From Streptomyces sp. TG1A-60 (GTDB taxonomy: Bacteria > Actinomycetota > Actinomycetes > Streptomycetales > Streptomycetaceae): a DNA stretch of 64,000 nt. The stretch is from the NCBI RefSeq assembly GCF_037201975.1, contig NZ_CP147520.1, positions 6,820,001 through 6,884,000 of the forward strand, read 5' to 3'. This document shows positions 25,889 to 36,129 of the stretch, in pieces; the stretch's first letter is position 1; every line of letters begins with the position of its first letter. The notes beneath the pieces were generated by a model. It searched no databases. It was not told the origin of the DNA and saw only the letters and a list, made by a program, of their open reading frames with translations. The position numbers were made by a program, and so were the translations under genes.

Positions 25889-28087
25889 TCAGTTCTGCTT
25901 CGCCTGTTCGCTGACCTTTTCGGCCACATGCGAGGGCATCGGCTCATGGCGTGTGTACCGGCGGCCGAAACGCGCGGTGCCGTGGGACAGGGAGCGCAGA
26001 TCGACGGCGTACCGGTCGATCTCGATCTCCGGCACCTCGGCCCGGACGAGGGTGCGTCCGCCGCCCGCCTGCTCGGTGCCGACGACCCGGCCGCGCCGCC
26101 CGGACAGGTCGCTCATCACGGGACCCACGTACGAGTCGCCGACCAGGACCGACACCTCGGCCACCGGCTCCAGGAGGTGGATCTTCGCGTCGGCCGCCGC
26201 CTCGCGCAGCGCCAGCGCGCCCGCCGTCTGGAACGCGGCGTCCGAGGAGTCCACCGAGTGCGCCTTGCCGTCCCGCAGGGTGACCCGTACGTCGATGAGC
26301 GGATAGCCGGCAGCGACGCCCCTGGCTGCCTGCGCCCGCACACCCTTCTCGACGGACGGGATGAACTGCCTGGGCACGGCACCGCCGACGACCTTGTCCA
26401 CGAACTCGATGCCCGAGCCGCCGGGCAGCGGCTCCACCTCGATCTCGCAGATCGCGTACTGCCCGTGTCCGCCGGACTGCTTGACATGCCGGCCCCGCCC
26501 GGCCGATCTGTCGGCGAACGTCTCCCGTAGGGAGACCTTGTGCGGTACGACGTCGACCTGGACGCCGTACCGGCTGCGCAGCCGCTCCAGCGCCACGTCG
26601 GCGTGCGCCTCGCCCAGGCACCAGAGGACCACCTGGTGGGTGTCCTGGTTCTGCTCGAGCCGCATGGTCGGGTCCTCGGCGACCAACCGGGCCAGGCCCT
26701 GGGAGAGCTTGTCCTCGTCGGCCTTGCTGTGCGCCTGGATGGCGAGCGGCAGCAGCGGATCGGGCATCTCCCACGGCTCCATGAGCAGCGGGTCGTCCTT
26801 GGCCGAAAGCGTGTCCCCGGTCTCCGCGCGGTTCAGCTTCGCCACACACGCCAGGTCGCCCGCGATGCAGTGCGTGAGGGTGCGCTGCTGCTTGCCGAAC
26901 GGGGTGGACAGGGCGCCGATCCGCTCGTCGACATCGTGGTCCTCGTGCCCTCGGTCGGCGAGGCCGTGCCCGGAGACGTGCACCGTCTCGTCGGGGTGCA
27001 GGGTCCCCGAGAAGACCCGGACCAGCGAGATACGGCCCACGTAGGGGTCGCTGGTGGTCTTCACGACCTCGGCGACGAGCGGACCGTGCGGGTCGCAGGA
27101 CGCCTCGATCTCTCGGGGCCTGCCGTCCGGTGTGGTGACCGAGGGCGTCTCACGCTCCAGGGGAGTGGGGAAGCCGCCGGTGACCAGTTCGAGCAGCTCG
27201 ACCGTGCCGAGGCCCTGCCGGGCGCCGTCGGCCGCGGGAGCTGCCGCCAGCACGGGGTGGAAGACCCCTCGGGCGACGGCCCGCTCCAGGTCGTCGACGA
27301 GGGTCTCGACGTCGATGGCCTCGCCGCCGAGATAGCGGTCCATGAGGGACTCGTCCTCGCTCTCGGCGATGATCCCCTCGATGAGCCGGTCGCGCGCCGC
27401 CTCGATCTCGGGCAGCAGCTCGGGGCCGGGCTCGGACTCCTTGCGCTCCCCGGAGGAATAGTCGAACAGCTTCTGCGACAGCAGCCCCGTCAGACCGGTC
27501 ACGGGCGCGTGCCCGTCCGGACCCTGGGGGCCGTGCAGCGGCAGGTAGAGCGGCAGTACGGCGTCGGGGTCGTCCCCGCCGAACGTCTCCGCGCAGATTC
27601 TCGTCATTTCCTCGAAGTCCGCCCGCGCGGCCTCCAGATGCGTGATCACGATCGCCCGCGGCATGCCGACCGCCGCGCACTCCTCCCACACCATGCGGGT
27701 CGAGCCGTCGACGCCGTCGGAGGCCGAGACGACGAAAAGGGCCGCGTCCGCCGCTCGCAGACCGGCCCTGAGTTCCCCGACGAAGTCGGCGTATCCGGGG
27801 GTGTCCAGAAGATTGATCTTGTACCCGCCCCATGCGACGGGGACGAGGGAGAGCTGCACCGAGCGTTGCTGCCGGTGTTCGATCTCGTCGTAGTCGGAGA
27901 CGGTGCCGCCGTCCTCCACACGGCCCGCCCGGTTCACCGCTCCCGCCGTCAGCGCGAGAGCCTCCACCAGAGTCGTCTTGCCCGAGCCGGAGTGGCCGAC
28001 CAGCACCACATTCCGTACGGACGCGGGGTGGTCGGCCGCCGTAGCCCTGCCGGCGGCTCCGGGATGTGCGTTCGCCTTGTCGCCCAT
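25889..28087 (-). CDS. elongation factor G-like GTPase (EF-G2 type)
   Basis: A 732-aa translational GTPase with the five-domain EF-G layout. G1 is GHSGSGKTT instead of the usual AHIDAGKTT, and G3 is DTPGYADF. The G4 base-specificity motif, normally NKxD, reads THLE (ITHLEAARADF), which should weaken guanine recognition. This fits the actinobacterial EF-G-like proteins, whose mycobacterial member is reported to lack ribosome-dependent GTPase activity, so it is probably not the housekeeping EF-G. ATG 28087 has a GGGAGGCAGG site upstream; an upstream in-frame ATG is less likely. Confidence 0.9.
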   Translation of the reverse strand: MGDKANAHPGAAGRATAADHPASVRNVVLVGHSGSGKTTLVEALALTAGAVNRAGRVEDGGTVSDYDEIEHRQQRSVQLSLVPVAWGGYKINLLDTPGYADFVGELRAGLRAADAALFVVSASDGVDGSTRMVWEECAAVGMPRAIVITHLEAARADFEEMTRICAETFGGDDPDAVLPLYLPLHGPQGPDGHAPVTGLTGLLSQKLFDYSSGERKESEPGPELLPEIEAARDRLIEGIIAESEDESLMDRYLGGEAIDVETLVDDLERAVARGVFHPVLAAAPAADGARQGLGTVELLELVTGGFPTPLERETPSVTTPDGRPREIEASCDPHGPLVAEVVKTTSDPYVGRISLVRVFSGTLHPDETVHVSGHGLADRGHEDHDVDERIGALSTPFGKQQRTLTHCIAGDLACVAKLNRAETGDTLSAKDDPLLMEPWEMPDPLLPLAIQAHSKADEDKLSQGLARLVAEDPTMRLEQNQDTHQVVLWCLGEAHADVALERLRSRYGVQVDVVPHKVSLRETFADRSAGRGRHVKQSGGHGQYAICEIEVEPLPGGSGIEFVDKVVGGAVPRQFIPSVEKGVRAQAARGVAAGYPLIDVRVTLRDGKAHSVDSSDAAFQTAGALALREAAADAKIHLLEPVAEVSVLVGDSYVGPVMSDLSGRRGRVVGTEQAGGGRTLVRAEVPEIEIDRYAVDLRSLSHGTARFGRRYTRHEPMPSHVAEKVSEQAKQN

Positions 28088-28352
28088 GATCCTGCCTCCC
28101 GTGCACGGTGAGGTCACTGTGGGCGCGGACATGCGGATCCGCGTGCGGTGTGGCGGCTCCGATGACGCCCGCGGTGTCTTCGAGCTTTGCACTCACGTCA
28201 CCGTGCGTCCATACGACCAACGCGATCCCTCCTCATGGCCGGCGGACCACGGTGGGCTGGTGCCCGACCGTCGCACCCGCGCGCGCGTGGCTACGATGGG
28301 CCAGCCGGTGGCCAGCAGGGGCCGCACGGCGACACCGACCCTCGGGAAGGCC

Positions 28353-29057
28353 ATGCTGAACAAGTACGCGCGTGCATTCTTCACGCGTGTCCTCACACCG
28401 TTCGCCGCGTTTCTGATCCGCAGGGGCGTCAGCCCCGACACGGTCACGCTCCTCGGTACCGCCGGAGTGATCGCGGGCGCGTTGGTCTTCTATCCCCGGG
28501 GCGAGTTCTTCTGGGGCACGATCGTCATCACGCTCTTCGTGTTCTCCGACCTCGTCGACGGGAACATGGCCCGCCAGATGGGCCGCTCCAGCCGCTGGGG
28601 CGCCTTCCTCGACTCCACGCTCGACCGCGTCGCCGACGGCGCGATCTTCGGCGGCTTCGCCCTGTGGTACGCGGGCGGCGGCGACGACAACGTCCTGTGC
28701 GCCGTCTCGATCTTCTGTCTGGCGAGTGGTCAGGTGGTCTCGTACACCAAGGCCCGAGGCGAGTCGATCGGCCTGCCCGTAGCGGTCAACGGCCTGGTGG
28801 AGCGCGCCGAGCGCCTGGTGATCTCGCTGGTCGCGGCCGGTCTCGCGGGCCTGCACGCGTTCGGCGTGCCCGGCATCGACGTCCTGTTGCCCGTAGCCCT
28901 GTGGATCGTCGCCGTCGGCAGCCTCGTCACGCTGATCCAGCGCGTCGTCACCGTCCGGCGCGAGTCCGCCGAGGCGGAGGAGGACGCCTCCGCCCAGGCC
29001 GCGCAAGCCCCCCAGGGGACGACCGACGGCGCCCAGAACAGCGAGGCCACCTCGTGA
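28353..29057 (+). CDS. phosphatidylinositol (phosphate) synthase, CDP-alcohol phosphatidyltransferase
   Basis: 234 aa and about six helices. The family motif is DG-x2-AR-x8-G-x3-D-x3-D, seen as DGNMARQMGRSSRWG then FLDSTLD. It should join CDP-diacylglycerol to inositol-1-phosphate at the membrane, the first step of the PIM glycolipid pathway continued by the two genes downstream. ATG 28353 is used; ATG 28296 (MGQPVASRG) is a real alternative, but a TACGAT box overlaps it. The stop overlaps the next start by GTGA. Confidence 0.88.
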   Translation: MLNKYARAFFTRVLTPFAAFLIRRGVSPDTVTLLGTAGVIAGALVFYPRGEFFWGTIVITLFVFSDLVDGNMARQMGRSSRWGAFLDSTLDRVADGAIFGGFALWYAGGGDDNVLCAVSIFCLASGQVVSYTKARGESIGLPVAVNGLVERAERLVISLVAAGLAGLHAFGVPGIDVLLPVALWIVAVGSLVTLIQRVVTVRRESAEAEEDASAQAAQAPQGTTDGAQNSEATS

Positions 29058-30040
29058 GCGCTCTGCGGGAGCGGCTGACCGACGGGCTGTACGGTCTCGG
29101 CTGGAGCACCGTCAAGAAGCTCCCGGAGCCCGTCGCCGTACGCCTCGGCCGGACGATCGCCGACGCCGCCTGGAAGCGGCGCGGCACCCTCGTACGCCGA
29201 CTGGAGGCCAACTACGCGCGCGTGGTGCCGGACGCGGGCCCCGAGTGCCTCGCCGAGCTGTCCCGCGCGGGCATGCGTTCGTACCTGCGCTACTGGATGG
29301 AGTCCTTCCGGCTGCCCGCCTGGAGCGAGGAGCGCATCAGGAGCGGCGTCGCCGTCAAGGACCTCCACCACCTCACCGACGGCCTCGCCTCCGGCCGGGG
29401 CGTCGTCCTGGCGCTGCCGCACCTCGCCAACTGGGATCTCGCCGGCGCCTGGCTCACCACCGAGCTGAAGATCCCGTTCACGACGGTCGCCGAACGCCTC
29501 AAGCCCGAGACGCTCTACGACCGCTTCGTCGCCTACCGCGAGGGTCTCGGCATGGAGGTCCTGCCGCACAGCGGCGGCTCCGCCTTCGGCACGCTCGCCC
29601 GGCGGCTGCGCGGGGGCGGCCTGGTCTGTCTGGTCGCCGACCGCGACCTGTCCGCGTCCGGGGCAGAGGTCGACTTCTTCGGCGAACCGGCTCGTATGCC
29701 CGCCGGACCGGCCCTCCTTGCGCAGCACACCGGCGCGCTGCTGCTGCCGGCGACGCTCTGGTACGACGACTCGTCCGTCATGCGGGGACGCGTGCATCCC
29801 CCGATCGAGGTACCCGAGACAGGTACCCGGGCCGAGAAGACGTCTGTCATGACACAGGCGCTGGCAGACGCCTTCGCCACCGGCATCGCCGACCACCCGG
29901 AGGACTGGCACATGCTCCAGCGCTTGTGGCTCGCGGACCTGGACCCCGCGAAGAGTCCCGAGGACCTCCATCGTCCCCGGAGTCCGGAGCAGGACTCCGG
30001 GAAGCGGCGCCGACAGGATTCCGAGAAGGGACGCCCGTGA
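29054..30040 (+). CDS. phosphatidylinositol mannoside acyltransferase
   Basis: A 328-aa LpxL/HtrB-like acyltransferase. The catalytic-type block is LALPHLANWDLAGAW (the His is followed by NWD where other members have Hx4D/E), with VADRDLSASG further on. PatA-like enzymes transfer a palmitoyl group to the mannose of PIM1/PIM2 on the cytoplasmic face. The position between PI synthase and the mannosyltransferase, with 4-nt overlaps on both sides, supports this. The C-terminal 30 residues are a charged tail. Confidence 0.88.
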   Translation: MSALRERLTDGLYGLGWSTVKKLPEPVAVRLGRTIADAAWKRRGTLVRRLEANYARVVPDAGPECLAELSRAGMRSYLRYWMESFRLPAWSEERIRSGVAVKDLHHLTDGLASGRGVVLALPHLANWDLAGAWLTTELKIPFTTVAERLKPETLYDRFVAYREGLGMEVLPHSGGSAFGTLARRLRGGGLVCLVADRDLSASGAEVDFFGEPARMPAGPALLAQHTGALLLPATLWYDDSSVMRGRVHPPIEVPETGTRAEKTSVMTQALADAFATGIADHPEDWHMLQRLWLADLDPAKSPEDLHRPRSPEQDSGKRRRQDSEKGRP

Positions 30041-31197
30041 GGATCGGGATCGTCTGCCCGTATTCCTGGGACGTGCCCGGGGGAGTCCAGTTCCATATCC
30101 GCGACCTCGCCGACCACCTCGTCCGCCTCGGCCACGAGGTGTCGGTGCTCGCCCCCGCCGACGACGACACCCCCCTGCCGCCGTACGTCGTCTCCGCCGG
30201 CCGTGCGGTCCCCGTGCCCTACAACGGCTCGGTGGCCCGCCTGAACTTCGGCTTCCTGTCGGCGGCCCGGGTACGGCGCTGGCTCCACGACGGCACGTTC
30301 GACGTCATCCACATCCACGAGCCGACCTCCCCGTCGCTCGGCCTGCTGGCCTGCTGGGCCGCCCAGGGGCCGATCGTCGCCACCTTCCACACCTCCAACC
30401 CGCGCTCCCGGGCGATGATCGCCGCGTATCCGATCCTCCAGCCCGCGCTGGAGAAGATCAGCGCCCGCATCGCGGTGAGCGAGTACGCGCGCCGTACCCT
30501 CGTCGAACACCTGGGCGGCGACGCGGTCGTCATCCCGAACGGCGTCGACGTCGAGTTCTTCGCCCGCGCCAAGCCCAACCCCGACTGGCAGGGCGACACT
30601 CTCGGCTTCATCGGCCGCATCGACGAACCCCGCAAGGGCCTGCCCGTCCTGATGAAGGCCCTGCCCAGGATCCTCGCCGAGCGCCCCCGCACCCGTCTGC
30701 TGGTCGCCGGGCGCGGGGACGAGGAGGAGGCCGTCGAGACCCTGCCCGGGGAGCTGCGCTCCCGCGTGGAGTTCCTCGGCATGGTCAGCGACGAGGACAA
30801 GGCCCGCTTCCTGCGCAGCGTCGACGTCTACGTCGCCCCCAACACCGGCGGCGAGAGCTTCGGCATCATCCTCGTCGAGGCCATGTCCGCCGGCGCCCCC
30901 GTCCTCGCCTCCGACCTCGACGCCTTCGCCCAGGTCCTCGACCAGGGCGCCGCGGGGGAGCTCTTCGCCAACGAGGACGCGGACGCGCTCGCGGAGGCCG
31001 CCGTCCGTCTGCTCGGCGACCCGGCCCGCCGCGCCGAACTCCGTGAACGCGGCAGCGCGCATGTCCGCCGCTTCGACTGGTCGACCGTCGGCGCCGACAT
31101 CCTCGGCGTCTACGAGACGGTCACGGAAGGCGCGGCTTCGGTGGCGGCGGACGAACGGGCCGGACTACGGGCGCGGTTGGGGCTGGCTCGGGACTGA
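30037..31197 (+). CDS. pimA: phosphatidylinositol alpha-mannosyltransferase (GT4)
   Basis: A 386-aa GT-B glycosyltransferase. The N-terminal Rossmann domain begins RIGIVCPYSWDVPGGVQFH, with the glycine loop that binds the lipid/nucleotide. The C-terminal domain has GFIGRIDEPRKGLPVL and the nucleotide-sugar motif NTGGESFGIILVEAMSAG. Expected to add the first mannose from GDP-mannose to phosphatidylinositol. GTG start overlaps the acyltransferase stop. A broader GT4 specificity cannot be excluded, but the operon context is strong. Confidence 0.88.
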   Translation: MRIGIVCPYSWDVPGGVQFHIRDLADHLVRLGHEVSVLAPADDDTPLPPYVVSAGRAVPVPYNGSVARLNFGFLSAARVRRWLHDGTFDVIHIHEPTSPSLGLLACWAAQGPIVATFHTSNPRSRAMIAAYPILQPALEKISARIAVSEYARRTLVEHLGGDAVVIPNGVDVEFFARAKPNPDWQGDTLGFIGRIDEPRKGLPVLMKALPRILAERPRTRLLVAGRGDEEEAVETLPGELRSRVEFLGMVSDEDKARFLRSVDVYVAPNTGGESFGIILVEAMSAGAPVLASDLDAFAQVLDQGAAGELFANEDADALAEAAVRLLGDPARRAELRERGSAHVRRFDWSTVGADILGVYETVTEGAASVAADERAGLRARLGLARD

Positions 31198-31621
31198 CGG
31201 AGCGGCGGTCGGGGGCGCCGGTCGGCGGTGACGGGCCGACAGCTCGGGACGGCTGGGGGATCGCCCGGGTGATCGGGACTGACAGGCCGTTGGCTCCGGG
31301 CTGACGGGGCGGTGGCTCGGGTGGCTCCGGGCAGACGGGTCCGTCGGCTTCGAGCCGGCGGCTCGGTCACTGTGGGCCAGGCGGACCGGCCGCTGGGGGG
31401 TCGGTTCATGGGCCGACGGGTGTTCTCGCGTCGGCGGTCGTCCTGTTCGGCGCAGGGAAGCCGGTGGTGGCCGCCGACGTGTGCGCTGTGTCCGTCGCGG
31501 CTCGTGGGGAGGGCGGGTGCGGGGGTTCCCGATGACGCGGCCCCTCTTCCCCTCTTCCACGCGCGACTCCCGCCGCCGGGAGCCGGCTTCGGGTGCGTCG
31601 GGAGGCCGTGGCGAGCAGGGG
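31198..31621. other. gene-free region with degenerate short repeats
   Basis: No credible gene. Variants of CTCGGGACTGACGG recur near 31187 (end of pimA), 31271, 31291 and 31324 in G-rich sequence, suggesting a decaying tandem repeat. Nothing else stands out. Confidence 0.4.
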
Positions 31622-31627
31622 TAGCCT
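31622..31627 (+). promoter_or_regulatory. -10 box for a leaderless mRNA
   Basis: TAGCCT ends 8 nt before GTG 31636. Confidence 0.4.
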
Positions 31628-31635
31628 TGCGGCCC

Positions 31636-32181
31636 GTGACTTCGACACTCATCTGGATCGCGGTCGTCCTCTTCGCGATCGGCGTGTACCTGAGCTGGAC
31701 CGCCGGACGCCTCGACCGACTGCACGCGCGCATCGACGCCGCCCGTGCCGCGCTCGACGCGCAGCTGCTGCGCCGCGCCTCGGTCGCCCAGGAACTGGCC
31801 ACGTCCGGGGTGCTGGACCCGGCCGCCTCGATCGTCCTCTACGAGGCGGCGCACGCGGCCCGCCAGGCGGAGGAGGAGCAGCGCGAGGTCGCCGAGAGCG
31901 AGCTGAGCCAGGCGCTGCGGGCCGTGTTCGCGGACCCGCGGCAGGTGGAGGTGGTGCGGGAGGCGCCGGGGGGCGAGGAGGCGGCGAACGAGCTGGGCCA
32001 GGCCGTGCGGCGGGTTCCCATGGCCCGCCGATTCCACAACGACGCCGTACGTGCCACCCGTGCTCTCCGGCGCCACCGCAAGGTCCGCTGGTTCCGCCTC
32101 GCCGGCCATGCGCCCTTCCCCCTGGCCTTCGAGATGGACGACGAGTCGCCGGCCACGCTGGCGGACCGGGCTGGTGGGTGA
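31636..32181 (+). CDS. LemA-like membrane-anchored protein
   Basis: 181 aa. One N-terminal helix (about 5-24), then a long amphipathic helical bundle rich in Ala/Glu/Arg. Towards the C-terminus ARRFHNDAVRATRAL resembles the LemA motif (ARxxYNxxVxxYN), followed by FRLAGHAPFPLAFEMDD where LemA proteins have their Phe-rich end. Function of the family is unclear. GTG 31636 follows a TAGCCT box, so likely leaderless. The LemA assignment is moderate. Confidence 0.75.
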   Translation: MTSTLIWIAVVLFAIGVYLSWTAGRLDRLHARIDAARAALDAQLLRRASVAQELATSGVLDPAASIVLYEAAHAARQAEEEQREVAESELSQALRAVFADPRQVEVVREAPGGEEAANELGQAVRRVPMARRFHNDAVRATRALRRHRKVRWFRLAGHAPFPLAFEMDDESPATLADRAGG

Positions 32182-32364
32182 CGGGGTTCCCAGCGCTCCG
32201 GGGATCGGGGGTATGGGCGGGATCGTGGGCGCATGCGGGTGCGGGTGTGACAGGGATCGGGAACGAAAACGATCCACCGGGTCTCCATTGGCCCTTGCAG
32301 TGGCCTGTGCCCTCACGTTTCCTCGGTGATTGCAGAAACCCTCTTCCCGAGTGAGGTCTAACCC

Positions 32365-33282
32365 GTGTCCAGCACGCTCTCCCCCTCCACCACCCAGACC
32401 CCCGAGACCGGCACCGCCCGCGTGAAGCGCGGCATGGCCGAGCAGCTCAAGGGCGGTGTGATCATGGACGTCGTCACCCCGGAGCAGGCGAAGATCGCCG
32501 AGGACGCGGGCGCGGTCGCGGTCATGGCCCTGGAGCGAGTCCCCGCCGACATCCGCAAGGACGGTGGCGTGGCCCGGATGTCCGACCCGGACATGATCGA
32601 GGGCATCATCGAGGCCGTCTCCATCCCCGTCATGGCCAAGTCCCGCATCGGCCACTTCGTCGAGGCCCAGGTCCTGCAGTCCCTCGGCGTCGACTACATC
32701 GACGAGTCCGAGGTCCTCACCCCGGCCGACGAGGTCAACCACTCCGACAAGTGGGCCTTCACCACCCCCTTCGTCTGTGGCGCCACCAACCTCGGTGAGG
32801 CCCTGCGCCGCACAGCCGAGGGAGCCGCCATGATCCGCTCCAAGGGCGAGGCCGGCACCGGCAACGTCGTCGAGGCGGTCCGCCACCTGCGCCAGATCAA
32901 GAACGAGATCGCCAAGCTCCGCGGCTTCGACAACAACGAGCTGTATGCCGCGGCCAAGGAGCTGCGTGCCCCGTACGAGCTGGTCAGGGAGGTCGCCGAG
33001 CTGGGCAAGCTCCCGGTGGTGCTGTTCTCCGCCGGCGGCGTGGCCACCCCGGCCGACGCGGCGCTGATGCGCCAGCTCGGCGCCGAGGGCGTCTTCGTCG
33101 GCTCCGGCATCTTCAAGTCCGGCGACCCGGCCAAGCGCGCCGCCGCCATCGTGAAGGCCACCACCTTCTACGACGACCCGAAGATCATCGCCGACGCGTC
33201 CCGCAACCTCGGCGAGGCCATGGTCGGCATCAACTGCGACACCCTCCCCGAGGCCGAGCGCTACGCCAACCGCGGCTGGTAA
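32365..33282 (+). CDS. pdxS: pyridoxal 5'-phosphate synthase lyase subunit PdxS
   Basis: A 305-aa beta/alpha-barrel synthase that builds PLP from ribose-5-phosphate, glyceraldehyde-3-phosphate and ammonia delivered by PdxT. Hallmarks: [36 protein letters not shown], the substrate lysine in [11 protein letters not shown], and GSGIFKS near the C-terminus. GTG 32365 has GTGAGG upstream. pdxT follows after 20 nt. Confidence 0.97.
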   Translation: MSSTLSPSTTQTPETGTARVKRGMAEQLKGGVIMDVVTPEQAKIAEDAGAVAVMALERVPADIRKDGGVARMSDPDMIEGIIEAVSIPVMAKSRIGHFVEAQVLQSLGVDYIDESEVLTPADEVNHSDKWAFTTPFVCGATNLGEALRRTAEGAAMIRSKGEAGTGNVVEAVRHLRQIKNEIAKLRGFDNNELYAAAKELRAPYELVREVAELGKLPVVLFSAGGVATPADAALMRQLGAEGVFVGSGIFKSGDPAKRAAAIVKATTFYDDPKIIADASRNLGEAMVGINCDTLPEAERYANRGW

Positions 33283-33302
33283 GGATCACAGGTAGCCACC
33301 CC

Positions 33303-33905
33303 ATGAGCACTCCTGTCATAGGCGTCCTGGCACTCCAGGGCGATGTACGGGAGCACCTCGTCGCCCTGGCCGCGGCCGACGCCGTGGCCAGGGCGGTGCG
33401 GCGCCCCGAGGAACTCGCCGAGGTGGACGGCCTCGTCATCCCCGGCGGGGAGTCCACCACCATCTCCAAACTGGCCGTCCTCTTCGGCGTGATGGACCCA
33501 CTGCGCGCGCGTGTCCGTGACGGCATGCCCGTGTACGGCACCTGCGCCGGCATGATCATGCTCGCCGACAAGATCCTCGACCCGCGCTCGGGCCAGGAGA
33601 CCATCGGCGGCATCGACATGATCGTGCGCCGCAACGCCTTCGGGCGCCAGAACGAATCCTTCGAGGCGGCGGTCGACGTGAAGGGCGTCGAGGGCGATCC
33701 TGTGGAGGGCGTCTTCATCCGAGCGCCCTGGGTCGAGTCCGTGGGCGCCGAGACCGAGGTGCTCGCCGAGCACGGCGGCCACATCGTCGCCGTACGCCAG
33801 GGCAACGCCCTCGCCACGTCGTTCCACCCGGAGCTGACGGGCGACCACCGGCTGCACGCGCTGTTCGTCGACATGGTGCACGCCTGCCGGACCGCGGAGT
33901 CCTAG
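33303..33905 (+). CDS. pdxT: pyridoxal 5'-phosphate synthase glutaminase subunit PdxT
   Basis: A 200-aa class I glutamine amidotransferase. The oxyanion strand motif is [10 protein letters not shown], the nucleophile cysteine lies in GTCAGMIML, and the His-Glu pair is in SFHPELTGD. It forms the 12+12 complex with PdxS and channels ammonia to it. ATG 33303, 20 nt after pdxS. Confidence 0.97.
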   Translation: MSTPVIGVLALQGDVREHLVALAAADAVARAVRRPEELAEVDGLVIPGGESTTISKLAVLFGVMDPLRARVRDGMPVYGTCAGMIMLADKILDPRSGQETIGGIDMIVRRNAFGRQNESFEAAVDVKGVEGDPVEGVFIRAPWVESVGAETEVLAEHGGHIVAVRQGNALATSFHPELTGDHRLHALFVDMVHACRTAES

Positions 33906-33981
33906 TAGGATCTGCGGGGGTCCCCAGTCGTTCATGCCGGGGGAGTTCGTACAGGATGGGTTACGCGAAGGAGACAGGCAG

Positions 33982-34734
33982 ATGTCCGGCCACTCTAAAT
34001 GGGCCACGACGAAGCACAAGAAGGCCGTGATCGATGCCAAGCGCGGCAAGCTCTTCGCGAAGCTGATCAAGAACATCGAGGTCGCCGCGCGTATGGGCGG
34101 GGTGGACCTCGAAGGCAATCCGACGCTGTACGACGCCGTCCAGAAGGCGAAGAAGCAGTCGGTCCCGAACAAGAACATCGACTCCGCGATCAAGCGCGGC
34201 GGTGGTCTTGAGGCCGGCGGCGCCGACTACGAGACGATCATGTACGAGGGCTACGGCCCGAACGGTGTCGCGGTGCTCATCGAGTGCCTCACCGACAACC
34301 GCAACCGCGCCGCCTCCGACGTCCGGGTCGCCATGACCCGCAACGGCGGCTCCATGGCCGACCCGGGCTCCGTCTCGTACCTCTTCAACCGCAAGGGCGT
34401 GGTGATCGTCCCCAAGGGCGAGCTGTCCGAGGACGACGTCCTGGAGGTCGTCCTCGACGCCGGTGCCGAGGAGGTCAACGACCTGGGCGAGTCCTTCGAG
34501 GTGCTCAGCGAGGCCACCGACCTGGTCGCGGTCCGCACCTCCCTCCAGGAGGCGGACATCGACTACGACTCCGCCGAGGCCAACTTCGTCCCGACCATGC
34601 AGGTCGAGCTGGACGAAGAGGGCGCCAAGAAGATCTTCAAGCTGATCGACGCCCTTGAGGACAGCGACGACGTGCAGAACGTCTTCGCCAACTTCGACGT
34701 GAGCGACGACGTCATGGCCAAGGTCGACGCGTAG
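33982..34734 (+). CDS. yebC: YebC/PmpR-family translation/transcription regulator
   Basis: A 250-aa TACO1/YebC family protein beginning [21 protein letters not shown], with three-domain length and the acidic C-terminal half. YebC proteins are linked to relief of ribosome stalling at proline stretches and to DNA-binding regulation. GAAGGAGA lies about 10 nt before ATG 33982. TAGGAT at 33907-33912, just past pdxT, may be its own promoter. In actinobacteria the gene usually precedes ruvCAB, as here. Confidence 0.95.
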   Translation: MSGHSKWATTKHKKAVIDAKRGKLFAKLIKNIEVAARMGGVDLEGNPTLYDAVQKAKKQSVPNKNIDSAIKRGGGLEAGGADYETIMYEGYGPNGVAVLIECLTDNRNRAASDVRVAMTRNGGSMADPGSVSYLFNRKGVVIVPKGELSEDDVLEVVLDAGAEEVNDLGESFEVLSEATDLVAVRTSLQEADIDYDSAEANFVPTMQVELDEEGAKKIFKLIDALEDSDDVQNVFANFDVSDDVMAKVDA

Positions 34735-34776
34735 CGCCGCGGCCGGACGGACGGGCCTCACGGCCGATGGGCTTCA

Positions 34777-34807
34777 ACGGGCCGACGGGACAGACCCGTC
34801 GGCCCGT
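34777..34807 (+). terminator. terminator after yebC
   Basis: Perfect 13-bp stem ACGGGCCGACGGG/CCCGTCGGCCCGT with a 5-nt loop. Separates yebC from ruvC. Confidence 0.8.
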
Positions 34808-34876
34808 CGCGTTGTCGGCCGTTGTCAGCGGCACCCGATAGCCTGCACAAACAGGTGATCGATGGGAGGGGTGCGC

Positions 34877-35407
34877 GTGCGCGTACTGGGGGTGGACCCG
34901 GGGCTGACCCGTTGCGGTGTCGGGGTCGTCGAAGGCGTCGCCGGCCGACCGCTCACCCTGCTCGGTGTCGGCGTCGTCCGTACGCCCGCGGACGCGGAGT
35001 TGGGGAACCGCCTCGTCGCCATCGAGCAGGGCATCGAGCGGTGGCTCGACGAGCACCGCCCCGAATGCGTCGCCGTGGAACGGGTGTTCAGCCAGCACAA
35101 CGTGCGGACGGTCATGGGCACGGCCCAAGCCAGCGCCGTCGCCATGCTCTGCGCCGCCCGCCGTGGCCTCCCCGTCGCCCTGCACACCCCCAGCGAGGTC
35201 AAGGCCGCCGTCACCGGCAGCGGTCGCGCCGACAAGGCACAGGTCGGCGCCATGGTCACCCGCCTGCTCCGGCTCGACGCACCCCCGAAGCCCGCGGACG
35301 CCGCCGACGCCCTCGCCCTCGCCATCTGCCACGTCTGGCGGGCCCCCGCACAGAACCGCCTCCAGCAGGCCGTGGCACAGCACGCATCGAAAGGCCGTAC
35401 GACATGA
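34877..35407 (+). CDS. ruvC: crossover junction endodeoxyribonuclease RuvC
   Basis: A 176-aa RNase H-fold resolvase that cuts Holliday junctions as a dimer. Acidic residues: D7 in [10 protein letters not shown] in AVERVFS, and the pair in [16 protein letters not shown] 34877 gives the standard MRVLGVD start and lies 6 nt after GGGAGGGG; in-frame 34862 and 34871 are alternatives. Overlaps ruvA by ATGA. Confidence 0.95.
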   Translation: MRVLGVDPGLTRCGVGVVEGVAGRPLTLLGVGVVRTPADAELGNRLVAIEQGIERWLDEHRPECVAVERVFSQHNVRTVMGTAQASAVAMLCAARRGLPVALHTPSEVKAAVTGSGRADKAQVGAMVTRLLRLDAPPKPADAADALALAICHVWRAPAQNRLQQAVAQHASKGRTT

Positions 35408-36009
35408 TCGCCTTCGTCACCGGCCCGGTCGCCGCCCTCGCACCCGACTCCGCTGTGGTGGAGGTGGGCGGGATCGGCATCGCGGTCCAGTGCACGCCGA
35501 ACACGCTCTCCGGGCTCCGCATGGGACAGCAGGCCAAGCTGGCCACCTCCCTGGTGGTCCGCGAGGACTCGCTCACGCTCTACGGCTTCGTGGACGACGA
35601 CGAGCGCCAGGTGTTCGAGCTGCTGCAGACCGCGAGCGGTGTCGGTCCGCGTCTGGCCCAGGCGATGCTCGCCGTGCACACCCCGGACGCTCTGCGCCGG
35701 GCCGTGGCCACCGGTGACGAGAAGGCGCTCGTCGCCGTCCCCGGCATCGGCAAGAAGGGCGCCCAGAAGCTGCTGCTGGAGCTGAAGGACCGCCTGGGCG
35801 AGCCCGTCGGCGCTCCCGCGGTCGGCACCGCGGTCACCACCGGCTGGCGCGACCAGCTGCACGCCGCGCTGATCGGCCTCGGGTACGCCACCCGTGAGGC
35901 CGACGAGGCGGTCTCGGCCGTGGCCCCCCAGGCCGAGGCCGCCGCGGGCACGCCCCAGGTGGGCCAGTTGCTGAAAGCGGCGCTCCAGAGCCTCAACAGA
36001 GCCCGCTGA
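35404..36009 (+). CDS. ruvA: Holliday junction DNA helicase subunit RuvA
   Basis: 201 aa. N-terminal OB domain ([15 protein letters not shown]), two helix-hairpin-helix motifs ([13 protein letters not shown] and [16 protein letters not shown]), and a C-terminal RuvB-binding domain (about 150-201). Tetramerises on the four-way junction and loads RuvB. Overlaps ruvC. Confidence 0.96.
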   Translation: MIAFVTGPVAALAPDSAVVEVGGIGIAVQCTPNTLSGLRMGQQAKLATSLVVREDSLTLYGFVDDDERQVFELLQTASGVGPRLAQAMLAVHTPDALRRAVATGDEKALVAVPGIGKKGAQKLLLELKDRLGEPVGAPAVGTAVTTGWRDQLHAALIGLGYATREADEAVSAVAPQAEAAAGTPQVGQLLKAALQSLNRAR

Positions 36010-36129
36010 GCGGTCGGTTGAGGTCCGCGTACGAGACCCTCAATGCGCCCGAGCCCCGTACGGCCTGCACACCCCCAGGGCCCACGACCCACCCGATCCC
36101 ATCCGACCGCGACCCGCGAGGCACACGCA

